Part shown: in pieces, positions 25,201-34,042 of the stretch | Layout of the letters: every line of letters starts with the position of its first letter | How positions within the stretch are numbered: position 1 is the first letter of the stretch | Origin: Flavobacteriales bacterium | GTDB lineage: Bacteria; Bacteroidota; Bacteroidia; Flavobacteriales_F; PHOS-HE28 | Assembly: GCA_016705545.1 (NCBI GenBank) | Contig: JADIYA010000008.1 | Location: 123,562-187,561 of the forward strand | Direction of reading: 5' to 3' | DNA: 64,000 nt | The notes under the pieces: generated by a model | Database searches by the model: none | Told to the model about the DNA's origin: nothing | The model's input: only the letters and a program-made list of their open reading frames with translations | Position numbers and translations under genes: made by a program

Positions 25201-27303
25201 CACCTCCGACGATGTGCTGCCGCAGGAACCGCTGGTCACCACCACTGAGTAGTTGCCGGCCAAGGTGGCCGAATAGGTAGCCGAGGTGGCGCCGCTCAGG
25301 TTCGCGCCATTGCGCCGCCATTGATACGTGTAGCCAGTACCGGTGCTCGTGCTCAGCAGAACAGCGCCACCGCTGCAGAAAATGGTGGACCCACCAACGG
25401 TGATCGCCGCGGCGGGCGCGGTAGAGGTGCCCACGCATTGGCAGCTCGCGTTCAGCGCATCATTGACCGTGCAGGAATTGCCATCGTTGCATGCCGCACC
25501 AGGCTGCGCTGGCCCTCCGATCACGCCATTGCAATCCACTGCGGAACCAGAGGCCGTGGCCGTAGCCCCCAATGAAAGGTTGTAGTAGCTGCCGCTGGGC
25601 TCGACAGTGAGCTTCACTGCGCGAACCATATATGACTGTCCTGCTGTGAACGGCACCGTGGTGCTCGTATGCGATGTGCCGGGCAGCAGGCTCGTGGTGA
25701 TCCGGGTGATCACGCCGGTGGTCGCGTTGATGCTGTACAAGTGGTAACCATCGACTGCTTCAGCCGATGCAGCCCATGTGAATGAAGCGAAGCCGTTCGA
25801 GTTCCCAACGACCAGGCTCGACGGTGGAGCGACCATCTTCTGTCGCAATGATGGGTCGCCCATCAAGCCCAAATGGCACCGGCCGATGCTCCCTTGCCAC
25901 CCGTCGTGCAACGGGGTGTAAAGGCTCGAGTTGTTCATCGTCACCAACGTGCTGTACCCGATGTTGGCACCCATGCCCATGTGATGGAAGTACCATCCTG
26001 GGATCGCCGACCATACACTGGTGAGGGCCTGTCCGCTGCACAATGGCGCGCGCAGGAAGTTGTTCTTGTTGTCCCAATCGCCGAAGTAGCTCCCGAACGA
26101 CATGTTGAACACGCCATTCATGTTGGTGGATGCATACTCCTGCGTGGTGCCCACGTTCGCCGCCCCGTTATAGGTGAGCACGCCGTTCACTGTTTGCTGG
26201 GAGCCGCCTCCGCAGCCGTAAGTCCACAGGTAGCTGTTGTTGTTCACCAGATTCGACATCGGGTAGGCCACCTGATTAGCGATGGTGATGTTCGCGGTGC
26301 CCACCAGCGGAGCCATGCTGCGCCAGCCCGAAGCGGCCAGCGGATAGCCGAGGTACTGGAAGTTGTCGAACATCATCCCGCGCTGGATCGGTGTCCACTG
26401 CTTCACCTTGTAGTTGTGCAGCTTGTTCAGGTAGGCGCGCGTGAGCTCGGTCTCACTTAAGCTGAAGGCCGGCATGTCGAACAGGTCCACTCGGCCCACT
26501 TGCAGCTCTACCGCGTTCGGGAAATTGCTCTGATCGAACTTGCCGTCACCAGGGACGTTTGCGTTCGCCGGCCGCTGCGTGCCCCCGTTGTTCACCGTGT
26601 TGTCGGTCCAGGTGCCGTTCAATTCTCCATAGTATCCATCGCAGGGCCATGCGCCACTGTGCTCGTCATGCCCGTCGGGAGCCTGATTGCCGGAATAGGG
26701 CACGGCCAAGTGACCCACGATGAAGAGTGCCTTGGTATTGGCCGGGTCAGCATTGTAATGCCCGACGATCGTGCTCTTCACCGTTGCCAGCGGTGTGGTG
26801 CGCGCCAGGTCCGTGCGCACCACCGCCCAACCATCTGCACGCAGGTCAGTCACCAAGGTGGCCAGTTCGTTGCTCAAGCTGCTGCTGAAGGTGTTGTCCA
26901 CCAAGAGGATCATGCGGCCCCTGAAATCAACCGGGGGCACCGCGATGCCCGAGGCGATGTATCCCTGGCTCGTGACTCCGCCAGCCACGCGCACCACCCT
27001 GTACTCGTATTGTGTCCCCACGGCCACTGTGTTGTCGGCATAGCTGAGGGCGGAAGCTGCAGGCGTGGCGATGGCCGAGCCCCACGTGGTGGCATCAACC
27101 AGTTTCCGATAGATCGTGATTGACGTGGTGCTGGGCAAGGTGGTCCAGCTCAAGGTAATCCGTGCTGGCGAAGACTGCACGGTGGCGGTCAAAGGCACTG
27201 CGGCTTTCTGCGAATGGGTCTGCGCGAGCGCTGACACTGTGGATGCGAGGAGTACAACGACCAATGCCGCCGCCTGAATGAGTCCTGATCCGCTGCTCTT
27301 CAT
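22234..27303 (-). CDS. Giant T9SS surface protein: FnIII, C25-like module, nine Ig-like repeats
   Basis: About 1,689 residues from MKSSGSGLIQAAALVVVLLA (signal peptide). After a fibronectin-type-III segment comes a ~400-residue module (GRMILLVDNTFSSSLSNELA, ALFIVGHLAVPYSG, APDGHDEHSGAWPCDGYYG, LWTYGCGGGSQQ) resembling the caspase-like fold of gingipain (C25) relatives; the pair His in VGHLAVP and Cys in YGCGGG could be catalytic, but this is unproven. Then nine Ig-like repeats of ~79 residues, each opening GGxTxFCSGGSVxLSANTGT and containing YQWRRNG, then one PKD/SprB-like repeat, a ~200-residue unidentified domain, and a type A sorting domain (MQVYPNPTRSSTLIML). Cell-surface localisation is expected. 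Confidence 0.88.
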   Translation of the reverse strand: MKSSGSGLIQAAALVVVLLASTVSALAQTHSQKAAVPLTATVQSSPARITLSWTTLPSTTSITIYRKLVDATTWGSAIATPAASALSYADNTVAVGTQYEYRVVRVAGGVTSQGYIASGIAVPPVDFRGRMILLVDNTFSSSLSNELATLVTDLRADGWAVVRTDLARTTPLATVKSTIVGHYNADPANTKALFIVGHLAVPYSGNQAPDGHDEHSGAWPCDGYYGELNGTWTDNTVNNGGTQRPANANVPGDGKFDQSNFPNAVELQVGRVDLFDMPAFSLSETELTRAYLNKLHNYKVKQWTPIQRGMMFDNFQYLGYPLAASGWRSMAPLVGTANITIANQVAYPMSNLVNNNSYLWTYGCGGGSQQTVNGVLTYNGAANVGTTQEYASTNMNGVFNMSFGSYFGDWDNKNNFLRAPLCSGQALTSVWSAIPGWYFHHMGMGANIGYSTLVTMNNSSLYTPLHDGWQGSIGRCHLGLMGDPSLRQKMVAPPSSLVVGNSNGFASFTWAASAEAVDGYHLYSINATTGVITRITTSLLPGTSHTSTTVPFTAGQSYMVRAVKLTVEPSGSYYNLSLGATATASGSAVDCNGVIGGPAQPGAACNDGNSCTVNDALNASCQCVGTSTAPAAAITVGGSTIFCSGGAVLLSTSTGTGYTYQWRRNGANLSGATSATYSATLAGNYSVVVTSGSCGSTSSEVTVTVNSLPSTTVTAGGPTTFCSGGSVLLSAPTGSGLTYQWRNNGAWIIGANSSTYTASTTAQYSVTVTNGSGCSATSSSVYVTTTTAPAATITAGGSTSFCSGGSVMLSANTGTGLTHQWKRNGTNISGATSSSYAATLAGSYTVVVSNGGCSTTSTATTVTVGGSTTATITAGGATTFCSGGSVTLSANTGTGLSYQWRRNGTNLSGATASTYAATTTGTYTVVVTSSGCSTTSAGTNVTVNTSPSATITAGGPTSFCTGGNVVLSGNTGSGLTYQWRRNGTNISGATSNSHTATLAGSYTLVVSNGGCSTTSAATTVAIGSAPTATISAGGATTFCSGGSVTLSANTGTGFSYQWRRNGTNLSGATASTYAATTTGTYTVVVTSSGCSTTSAGTNVTANTSPTATITAGGSTSFCTGGSVVLSANTGTGLTYQWRNNGNNISGATASTYTATGSGSYTVVVSNGTCSTTSAATTVATGSAPAATISAGGATAFCSGGSVTLSANTGTGLTYQWRRNGTSVSGATGSTHAATLSGTYTVLVTSNGCSTVSSGITVTVSAAPAASISYNGSSALCNGATLTLSANIGSGLTYQWRRNGTNISGATSSAYNASLAGTYTVVVGNGTCSATSNAVSLTTGSGPTVSCSSNASTSTVSVTATGGQSPYTYSWSTSPSQSSATATVSASGTYSVTVTGANGCSSSCSSTITLSASTGACSGLRTEAQGTWGANATQWNVAGLMTTNWSAAFPTGITIGCGSRTMRFTSAQAVINTLPNYGTPSLLPVGVTTDPGSTVQNTIVGQIVSLTLNIRMDELLPSFAPSNLLLKNMVVASGTFAGLTAQQLLNLANQHVGGCAATYPLSTISQAVTNLNNGYQSAAMNNGFLTCPPQMMMLEHGDGAFQDGEARMQVYPNPTRSSTLIMLPALEVGTDLRVTILSATGAEVAVIANGSAEAGIGKRIEWDASDLPAGLYICVAQLGPLRLHERIIVE

Positions 27304-27619
27304 GTTCTCAATCTTGCTCGTTCCGTGGTCTTTTGTTTCAGTCAATCCTTCCGAACCGTTGCCCCAACACGTATAACCAGCGAGCGCGAATCGGCTCGGT
27401 AGGCGGCACATCATTCGGAATCTCTTGACCGACAGCGCCGAAGCTAGAAGGTTGCACCCGAATACAGATGGTCTTGGGCCGCGGAAGAGACTGCCTCCAC
27501 CGCACCATTGCCCGGTTCATCCGGCACACTTCGGCGCTCGCACCGCATCACGCCGGGTTCGTCGGCAAAAGACCCTATTCTACCAAAGCACCCAGGCCAT
27601 CGGCGAATGCGGCATGAGC
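27304..27619. other. Intergenic region upstream of the giant surface-protein gene
   Basis: About 315 bases between the start of the surface-protein gene and the terminator of the next gene, both on the minus strand. It must contain the promoter of the former. I could not point to a convincing Bacteroidota -7/-33 promoter pair. No ORF of substance. Confidence 0.5.
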
Positions 27620-27652
27620 GAAGAAGCCTCCCGTGAAGGAGGCTTCTTAAGG
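27620..27652 (-). terminator. Terminator of the SprB-repeat surface-protein gene
   Basis: A perfect 11-bp inverted repeat, AAGAAGCCTCC and GGAGGCTTCTT, around CGTGAA, just downstream of the minus-strand stop at 27668. The T-tract is short on this strand (CTTCTT), but stem strength and position fit a terminator. Confidence 0.75.
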
Positions 27653-27667
27653 GTTGTTAAGCCGGTT

Positions 27668-29848
27668 TCACTGTTTCACGAACCTTGCTATGACATTGCG
27701 TCCTTGACCATCGGTGGCGCGCACCAGATAAACGCCCTGCGACCAGCGATCCAAGTCCAGTCGCACGGTTCTGTCGATGACCTGATCAGCGAGCATCAAT
27801 CGGCCATCAGCGCTGAGCACTTCATAGTGGTGTGCGTCAGCCGGTAGCTGCAGGGCGATCTGTCCATTCGCCGGGTTGGGCTGCAGAAAAATCGCATCCA
27901 TCGGCGCTTCAGTCACGCCAACGCTGAACTCAACGGCAAGCACGCTCGTGTTGGTCCGGATGGGTTCGTTGAAGTCGAAGAAGATGTCCGCCTCATTCTC
28001 GAGCACTTGGCCGATGCCCAGACCGCTCGCAGGACGCAAACGGAAACTTGCGAAACCCTGGCTGCCAAGCAGGTCCGTAGTGCTGTCGGGCAAGTTGATT
28101 CCGGCGAAGTCGAAGCGGAGCACGCGACCGTCGAGCAATTGCGCGGTGAACCCATGCGATGCGGCGAGAATCTGCAGCGAAGTGAGGTCGAATAGCTCGG
28201 AGATCGTGTCCGTGAGATGCACATTGATCGCTTCTGCGGTGCCGGTGTTCTGGAAGCGGATGGTGTAATCCACATGCGCATCGAGGTCGAGGAAGTAGAT
28301 TTCGTCGCTGGTCCGGCTGCTGGTAGTGGCTAGCTTGTCGTTCGGGTCGTAGGCGCCGACGATGGTGCGCGTGATGGTGTAAGTATCGTTAGCTGGATCG
28401 CTGTCGACAGGACTCGCCATGGCGCTTGCTGTGCCATTCACAACGGTGCCGATCAACCCGGCGTTGGCAGGCACGGCCAGGTTGACAACGAATTGCACCG
28501 TGCTGAAGGGTGCCAGGGCGGCGATGGTCCAATCCACCGACCCGCCGCCTGCTGCAGTAGGCGATCCGCTTGCTGAAGTGAAGAGCAGCAAGGGGTCGTA
28601 AGTCAGTCCGACATCAACGCCGGTGATAGCGTATGGACCATCGTTCGCGATGGTGAGCGTGTATGACACAGGGAAACCAGGGCGATGAACCCCAGCCTGC
28701 AGCACAACGAAGGCGTCTGGGCCTCCGAGGGGATCCATCGAGACATCAATGACCTCGGCCATGTTAGCCGCGTCCAGGGTGAAGGACGCCGGGAGCGTCG
28801 GACACAGCGCGGCGTAGCCGGCGATCGGCGCATCGAGCTCATAGGCATCGTAGAACAACTCGGCGGCATAGAGGCCGTCGGCATCCGTCAACATGAAATG
28901 ATTGCCTGGCTGCACGGTGAGGACGCGATACGGCAGGCCGATATCGGATCCGCTCTGCACGCAATCGCCATCCAGGTCGGCATACACCACGCCGCTCACG
29001 CTGCCGCAGGGATCGATTGACACTGGCACATCTACTTGGAAGGACTGCGAGCACCAGCCGCCGCTAGTGCCAGGAGGCGTTGAGGGCGTATTGCCCGCGC
29101 TCACCCAGATCACATAACTGCCAGGTGCGAGGTTCGTTGCCGTGAACACGTTGCCATCGAGCACGCCATTCACGGTACCGGGGTTCACGATGATCGAGTC
29201 CGCATCCGTGAACTCCATCACGAATCCGCCAGTGCTGCCACCGGGACAACTGCCCGAGACCGCTAAGCTCACGACCTCGGGATTCATCGGCCCGACCACA
29301 TCCAATCCGCTCACCGTACCCATGCAGCCATTATCATCACTGACCGTGACGCTATAGCTCTCTCCAACGCACATCGCACTGAAGTAGAGTCCATTGGGGC
29401 TTGCGCCGCCGGTTGGGCCGACTGGATCGAAGGTTACCGTGTAGGGCATGGTTGCACCGCTCAACGGGATATAATAGTTCCAGTAGGCATCGCACGCGCC
29501 CGCGCAAGACCACGCCGGAAATGGATCAACGATTGGCGGGAACAGGTCTGGCGTGAGGATCACGGTGGCATCACTGGAAAGCTCATTGCCGAGGTTGTCG
29601 GTGACCGTGAGCGTGTAAGTGCCGGGCGGCACATCAGAAAGTCCCGTAGTGCCCTGGCCTATTGGCGGCGTCGGGGTCCATAAGAAGGTGTAGGGCGCCG
29701 TGCCGCCCCATACCGAAGCAATGATGTTGCCGGTAGCGCTTCCGCAGGTGGCGTGCTGAACGCTGAATGCGATGTTGAGCGGACCGCCTTGCGCGAAGAG
29801 GATTGGAGCGAGCAACAAGAGGAGTGAAGCGAGTAAGGTCCGAAACAT
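27668..29848 (-). CDS. T9SS surface protein with SprB, SdrD-like and DUF11-type repeats
   Basis: 726 residues starting at signal peptide MFRTLLASLLLLLAPILFAQ. Domains in order: a SprB repeat (HATCGSATGNIIASVWGGTA ... LSDVPPGTYTLTVTDNLG), a second related unit, an SdrD-B/Cna-like segment (VSGVVYADLDGDCVQSGSDI), a DUF11/conserved-repeat unit (PVSYTLTIANDGPYAITGVD), the Bacteroidota surface module starting DPNDKLATTSS and containing VDYTIRFQNTGTAEA, and a type A sorting domain (FLQPNPANGQIALQL ... IARFVKQ). Extracellular, probably adhesive or structural. Transcribed away from the small STAS-like gene, with its own terminator at 27620-27652. Confidence 0.9.
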   Translation of the reverse strand: MFRTLLASLLLLLAPILFAQGGPLNIAFSVQHATCGSATGNIIASVWGGTAPYTFLWTPTPPIGQGTTGLSDVPPGTYTLTVTDNLGNELSSDATVILTPDLFPPIVDPFPAWSCAGACDAYWNYYIPLSGATMPYTVTFDPVGPTGGASPNGLYFSAMCVGESYSVTVSDDNGCMGTVSGLDVVGPMNPEVVSLAVSGSCPGGSTGGFVMEFTDADSIIVNPGTVNGVLDGNVFTATNLAPGSYVIWVSAGNTPSTPPGTSGGWCSQSFQVDVPVSIDPCGSVSGVVYADLDGDCVQSGSDIGLPYRVLTVQPGNHFMLTDADGLYAAELFYDAYELDAPIAGYAALCPTLPASFTLDAANMAEVIDVSMDPLGGPDAFVVLQAGVHRPGFPVSYTLTIANDGPYAITGVDVGLTYDPLLLFTSASGSPTAAGGGSVDWTIAALAPFSTVQFVVNLAVPANAGLIGTVVNGTASAMASPVDSDPANDTYTITRTIVGAYDPNDKLATTSSRTSDEIYFLDLDAHVDYTIRFQNTGTAEAINVHLTDTISELFDLTSLQILAASHGFTAQLLDGRVLRFDFAGINLPDSTTDLLGSQGFASFRLRPASGLGIGQVLENEADIFFDFNEPIRTNTSVLAVEFSVGVTEAPMDAIFLQPNPANGQIALQLPADAHHYEVLSADGRLMLADQVIDRTVRLDLDRWSQGVYLVRATDGQGRNVIARFVKQ

Positions 29849-29992
29849 GTGCGGTGGTTTGGTTGCAGGCAAGACGCATGCTGGGTGCAACCGGGTTGCC
29901 CAAGACGAGTGGCCGTTAATACTTGCCAACCGCGAGCATCCCATGCGCGCAACGTCATTCGTATGCGCGCATAACGTCCGACCTTTGCGTGC

Positions 29993-30406
29993 ATGAACAT
30001 CCATCCCAGACTGATCGAGACCAGATTGGCCACGCTCGAGCGCGCGGCGAATGAGGTGGTCGAGGTGCGGGTCAAGCCGGATGTGAAGTTGGACGCGGAG
30101 GGAGTCGGTGAGATCGTGCGCGCCAAGCGGCAATTGTGCGCCACGGAGGCCGCGGACATCCTCATGGTCCTGCCACACGATGTGGATTTCGAGCTGAACG
30201 TGCTCGCCATCGACCACCATGCGCTCAATGGCGGTTGCGGCCTTGCGCGACGATTGGCCTTCGCAGCTACGAATCCGTTCAATGAGCGCTTGGCGCGGAT
30301 CTACTTCCGCTATCACCCGCGCGACGGGGAGACCGAGGTCTTCCTGGATGAGGCCGATGCACGGGCCTGGCTCACGCAGGGATTAGCGCAGCCGTCGCTC
30401 TCGTAG
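29993..30406 (+). CDS. STAS/SpoIIAA-like DUF7793-type protein
   Basis: 137 residues, cytoplasmic. The sequence VRVKPDVKLDAEGVGEIVRA, the mid-part INDHHALNGGCGLARRLAFA-like stretch and the end VFLDEADARAWL match the small Bacteroidota STAS-fold proteins (DUF7793) in which a final 'Ax.WL' helix is typical. Function unknown; such proteins are usually thought of as binding modules. Stops 3 nt from the convergent OmpA gene. Confidence 0.7.
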   Translation: MNIHPRLIETRLATLERAANEVVEVRVKPDVKLDAEGVGEIVRAKRQLCATEAADILMVLPHDVDFELNVLAIDHHALNGGCGLARRLAFAATNPFNERLARIYFRYHPRDGETEVFLDEADARAWLTQGLAQPSLS

Positions 30407-30409
30407 CAT

Positions 30410-31384
30410 TCAATCCTTCACGAGCTTCATCAGCTCCTTCAGGTCAGGCGCCAGGATGATCTCGATGCGGCGGTTCTTCGCCTTATCGGTCGCATCAACC
30501 GGCACGAATTCGCTGCGACCTGCGGCAGTCACGCGCAATGGATCGAGCTTGCTGCTTTCCTGCATGATGCGCACCACGCTGGTCGCGCGAAGCACGCTCA
30601 GGTCCCAGTTATCCTTCACCGCACTGCCGCCGAGCACCTTGTCGGTATCCGTGTGGCCTTCCACGAGCACGTTCAATTCCTTCTCCCCTTCGATGGCCTT
30701 GGCCAGCTTGATGATCAGCTCCTTCCCTTTCGCATCGACCGTATAGCTGCCGCTCGGGAAGAGCAGTTTGTTCTCCATGCTCACGTAAACGCGGCCATCC
30801 TTCTGCACCACGGTAAGGCCCTTGCCCTCGAATCCGGTGAGCGCCGCGCTCACTCGGTCCTTCAGCCCTTTCATGGCAGCATCCTTCGCGGCGAGCTCGG
30901 CTTGCAGCGCAACCAGCTCTGCTTCGCGCGCGGCAAGAGCCGCCTGCTTATCGCCTATGCGTTTGGCCAGCGACGCCACCGAATCCTCCCGGTTCATCAG
31001 GTCGAGGCGGAGTGCTTCAAGGTCGCTGAGCAGCTTGCGGTTCTCCGTGCCGCTGCCAGCAAGCAGCTTATTGTACTTCTCCAGGAGTTCGTTGTTGAGC
31101 TTGTTGATCTTGTCGTACTGAACCGTCATGGTGCGCAATGAAGTGCCCATCACCGAGGTGTCCTGTTCAAGGCGCACCAGACGCCGCTTCATTTCGTCGT
31201 TGCTCCCGCGCAGCTCCGTCAAGGCCGTTTCAGCTTCGCGGGCCTTGGTGCCAGCGGCATCGGCCTCAGCCAGTGCGGCGCTCGCTCGGGCCTTCTCTTC
31301 TTCGTACTTGCGGTTGGGCACGCACGCTGCGAGCAGGAACGTGGCCGTGAGGAGGATGAAGGACGTGTTGCTGGTGATGCGCAT
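30410..31384 (-). CDS. OmpA-family peptidoglycan-binding lipoprotein
   Basis: 324 residues starting MRITSNTSFILLTATFLLAA with lipobox Cys (LAACVPN). A long Ala/Glu/Lys coiled coil occupies residues ~25-180. The C-terminal ~120 residues are an OmpA domain: LLFPSGSYTVDAKGKELIIK, NVLVEGHTDTDKVLGG, NWDLSVLRATSVVRIM, and AKNRRIEIILAPDL with the peptidoglycan-contacting Asp/Arg pattern. Predicted to link the outer membrane to peptidoglycan. Confidence 0.93.
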   Translation of the reverse strand: MRITSNTSFILLTATFLLAACVPNRKYEEEKARASAALAEADAAGTKAREAETALTELRGSNDEMKRRLVRLEQDTSVMGTSLRTMTVQYDKINKLNNELLEKYNKLLAGSGTENRKLLSDLEALRLDLMNREDSVASLAKRIGDKQAALAAREAELVALQAELAAKDAAMKGLKDRVSAALTGFEGKGLTVVQKDGRVYVSMENKLLFPSGSYTVDAKGKELIIKLAKAIEGEKELNVLVEGHTDTDKVLGGSAVKDNWDLSVLRATSVVRIMQESSKLDPLRVTAAGRSEFVPVDATDKAKNRRIEIILAPDLKELMKLVKD

Positions 31385-31489
31385 GGTAGGTCGTTCGACT
31401 GCCAAAGGTGCCGCCCGTTACCTGTGCGGGCATGATTCATGGAACATTATTTTTGAACAGCGCGTTCCATCCGCGCGAACCGCATGGCC

Positions 31490-32203
31490 ATGCACACGCT
31501 CCCGAAGGATTGGGCATACGCCCCCGCGCTCGATGCCGAACTGAAGCGCTATTTGCTGCTTGGGTACCTGCAAAAAGTCGAATGCTCCTTCACCGCACGG
31601 AAGCTTTACCCGCACCTATCGGAGCTGGAGGCGCATATCGTTGAGTTGCGCGCCTTGCAACTGCAGCTTGAACGGATGCAGCTAGCACTGGTGGGCGACA
31701 TCATCGGTTTCCATGCCGACACGGGCCATGCGGTCCGCGAACCGTTGCCGAGCGACCCATGGATCGGCGTGGTGGAAGAGGTGATCAGCGCATCGCTGCC
31801 ACAATTGCATTCGGTGCTCGCCGATGGTCGGGCACTGCGCGATGAGATCGCGAAGGGTATCCGTTTCGGTCCGGTGGGTCTGCTGCCGCTTGAGCCGAAG
31901 GCAGGATGGCTGCTTCTGCGAGCGGGCCGCGATGCGAGCGCTTATGCATTCGAGCTCGCCCTGGTGCGATCGCCCTACGGAGATGACCCCCTTACGATCC
32001 TGCGCACGCGCTATGTCACGAGCTACAGCATGAGCATCGCAAACACCTTCGAGCGGATCAAAGGCGAGCTGATCGCGCGTCGGCCGCAGTTGCCGAATCC
32101 TGCGGTCTATGCGTTCGAAACGGACTTGAGCCTGCCAAGGATCGAGACGTACATACCGGTGGCCAAGCAACTGCTCTACGAGGTGATCCGAAACGCTGCC
32201 TAA
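31490..32203 (+). CDS. Conserved hypothetical protein
   Basis: 237 residues from MHTLPKDWAYAPALDAELKR (an in-frame Met two codons earlier is equally possible). No signal or membrane segment. Helical N-terminal half (FTARKLYPHLSELEAHIVEL), then a beta-rich part (AYAFELALVRSPYGDD, RTRYVTSYSMSIANTFERIK), ending in a helix. Composition and codon use are native. I do not recognise the family. Ends 3 nt from the convergent binding-protein gene. Confidence 0.75.
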   Translation: MHTLPKDWAYAPALDAELKRYLLLGYLQKVECSFTARKLYPHLSELEAHIVELRALQLQLERMQLALVGDIIGFHADTGHAVREPLPSDPWIGVVEEVISASLPQLHSVLADGRALRDEIAKGIRFGPVGLLPLEPKAGWLLLRAGRDASAYAFELALVRSPYGDDPLTILRTRYVTSYSMSIANTFERIKGELIARRPQLPNPAVYAFETDLSLPRIETYIPVAKQLLYEVIRNAA

Positions 32204-32206
32204 GGC

Positions 32207-33907
32207 TCAGCGGTTGCCGTGCGGCTCCATCCACACTGTGCGGAGGTCACGGTACTCCATGCCATTGATCGGGAAGTCCTTCACCCACGGCTGCACCAGG
32301 CGCACGGATCGCTCATGGTAGAGCGGGATGAATGGCAGGTTCTCCATCAGCCGGTCCTCAGCGAGCGCCAGCAGCCGCATCCGCTCCGAAGATTCGGACG
32401 TCCTGCCCGCAAGCGCGAAGAGCGAATCGAACCGTGCATCCCGGTGCCGCGTGCTGTTGAGGAATGAAGGCTCACTGGTGTCGGCAGGCGCGTTGCGGCC
32501 ATAGAAGAGCGCGAGGAAGTTCTCGGGGTCGGGATGGTCGACGATCCAGCCTTCGCGCCAGAGCAATGGCTGGCCCTGCTCCACCCGCTGAAAATGCTGC
32601 TCTGCGGGCAGCACGCTGGTTATCACACGCGCTCCAAGCTCCCGTTCGAGCATGTTCTGCGCGGCCTCAGCCACTTTCACATAGCCGAACCCGTTGTTAT
32701 TCACCTGCAAATGCACGGTGGGCAGTCCCTTGCCTCCCTCATACCCCGCTTCTGCGAGAAGGCGCCGCGCCTCCACCGGATCGAAATGGAGCCCACGAAC
32801 CAACTCATACGGATAGCCGCTCAGGCCCGGAGCCACCGCACCGTGGTCGGCCACCAGAGCAAGTCCATCGAGTACGCTGTCAACAAGCGCCTGCCGGTCA
32901 ATGGCCAATGCGAATGCACGCCGTACACGCGGATCGTCGAATGGAGGCCTGCGTGTATTGAGTCCATAGAACTGGATGGATAGCGCCGATGCCATCTGCA
33001 CGGCATACCCCGCGTCCGGGCGCATAGCGTCGGTCCTGCCGACAGGCAGCTCATATACCACGCTCAGGGCTCCATTCAGGAAGGCCTCGAGTTCCTTTTC
33101 CTTGTCAGGCTCGAACGTGTATCGCACGGCATCGAGGTAAGGGAGCGTTGCACCATCAGCATCGGTGCCCCAATAGTGCGGCCACCTCTCCATCACCATC
33201 GCATTACCACGATCGAAGCTCTTCACGCGGAAAGGGCCGGTGCCCACAGGCCGCCATCGAGCATCGGCTCCATATTGCTCCAGGGCTTCCGAGGGATACA
33301 CCCAGCAGCCTTGGTGCGCCAATACATGCAGAAACACGGGCCAGGGCGCCGTAAGTTCGATGCGCAAGGTGCGATCATCGGGCACACTGATGCCCTTCAC
33401 CGGTTCCGTGGCCGGAGCGCCACTGGCGTAATGGGCGTTGGCGCCGACCACGCGGTCCTGCAGGAGCCAGAACATGAAGTTCTCAGCATCCTGGGTGCAG
33501 ATGCGGGTCAGGCAAAGCGCAACATCCGCAGCCTTGAGCAAGCGGCCCTTCCCGTCCGGGAAACAGTCCGCGTCATGGAATCGTACGCCTTCACGCAGGG
33601 TGAAGGTATAGGAGAGGCCAGATGGGTCAACGGCCCAGGATTCGGCGAGGCCCGGAACAATGGAGAGGTCCTGGGGATTCATGCGCACAAGCCCCTCGTA
33701 GATCTGGGCACCGATGCGATGCGCTGCGGCTTGCTGAAGGCTGAGGGGGAAAAGGCTGCGCAGCTCTTCGCTCTCATTGGCGCTGAACACGCCACCGTAA
33801 TACTTGCCCGATGGTGATTTGCGTTCACGAGGCGCATCCGGGCCGCCGCAGCCGATGATCAGAACCAGAACAACGAGTAAGGGTGCCTTGCGGCCTGGGA
33901 ACGACAT
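32207..33907 (-). CDS. ABC transporter substrate-binding lipoprotein (oligopeptide type, SBP_bac_5)
   Basis: 566 residues starting MSFPGRKAPLLVVLVLIIGC, a lipoprotein signal. The family-5 solute-binding signatures are present: IYEGLVRMNPQDLSIVPGLA, YTFTLREGVRFHD near residue 120, FDDPRVRRAFALAIDRQALV, and a final PLYHERSVRLVQPWVK. Such proteins bind peptides or nickel complexes for a DppBCDF/OppBCDF importer; no permease or ATPase gene is adjacent here. Divergent from the outer-membrane barrel gene at 34043. Confidence 0.92.
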   Translation of the reverse strand: MSFPGRKAPLLVVLVLIIGCGGPDAPRERKSPSGKYYGGVFSANESEELRSLFPLSLQQAAAHRIGAQIYEGLVRMNPQDLSIVPGLAESWAVDPSGLSYTFTLREGVRFHDADCFPDGKGRLLKAADVALCLTRICTQDAENFMFWLLQDRVVGANAHYASGAPATEPVKGISVPDDRTLRIELTAPWPVFLHVLAHQGCWVYPSEALEQYGADARWRPVGTGPFRVKSFDRGNAMVMERWPHYWGTDADGATLPYLDAVRYTFEPDKEKELEAFLNGALSVVYELPVGRTDAMRPDAGYAVQMASALSIQFYGLNTRRPPFDDPRVRRAFALAIDRQALVDSVLDGLALVADHGAVAPGLSGYPYELVRGLHFDPVEARRLLAEAGYEGGKGLPTVHLQVNNNGFGYVKVAEAAQNMLERELGARVITSVLPAEQHFQRVEQGQPLLWREGWIVDHPDPENFLALFYGRNAPADTSEPSFLNSTRHRDARFDSLFALAGRTSESSERMRLLALAEDRLMENLPFIPLYHERSVRLVQPWVKDFPINGMEYRDLRTVWMEPHGNR

Positions 33908-34042
33908 TGTGGATGGTGGCGGGTAAATGTACCGGGGCGCTCTACGCTGGTGCGGGGCGCTCAAAAGCGTCCATCAACAGCGTCTTGGTGAAGAGGATGC
34001 CCCTGCGGCAAGGACGTTCAGCCGGTACATTTCCGCGATCGC

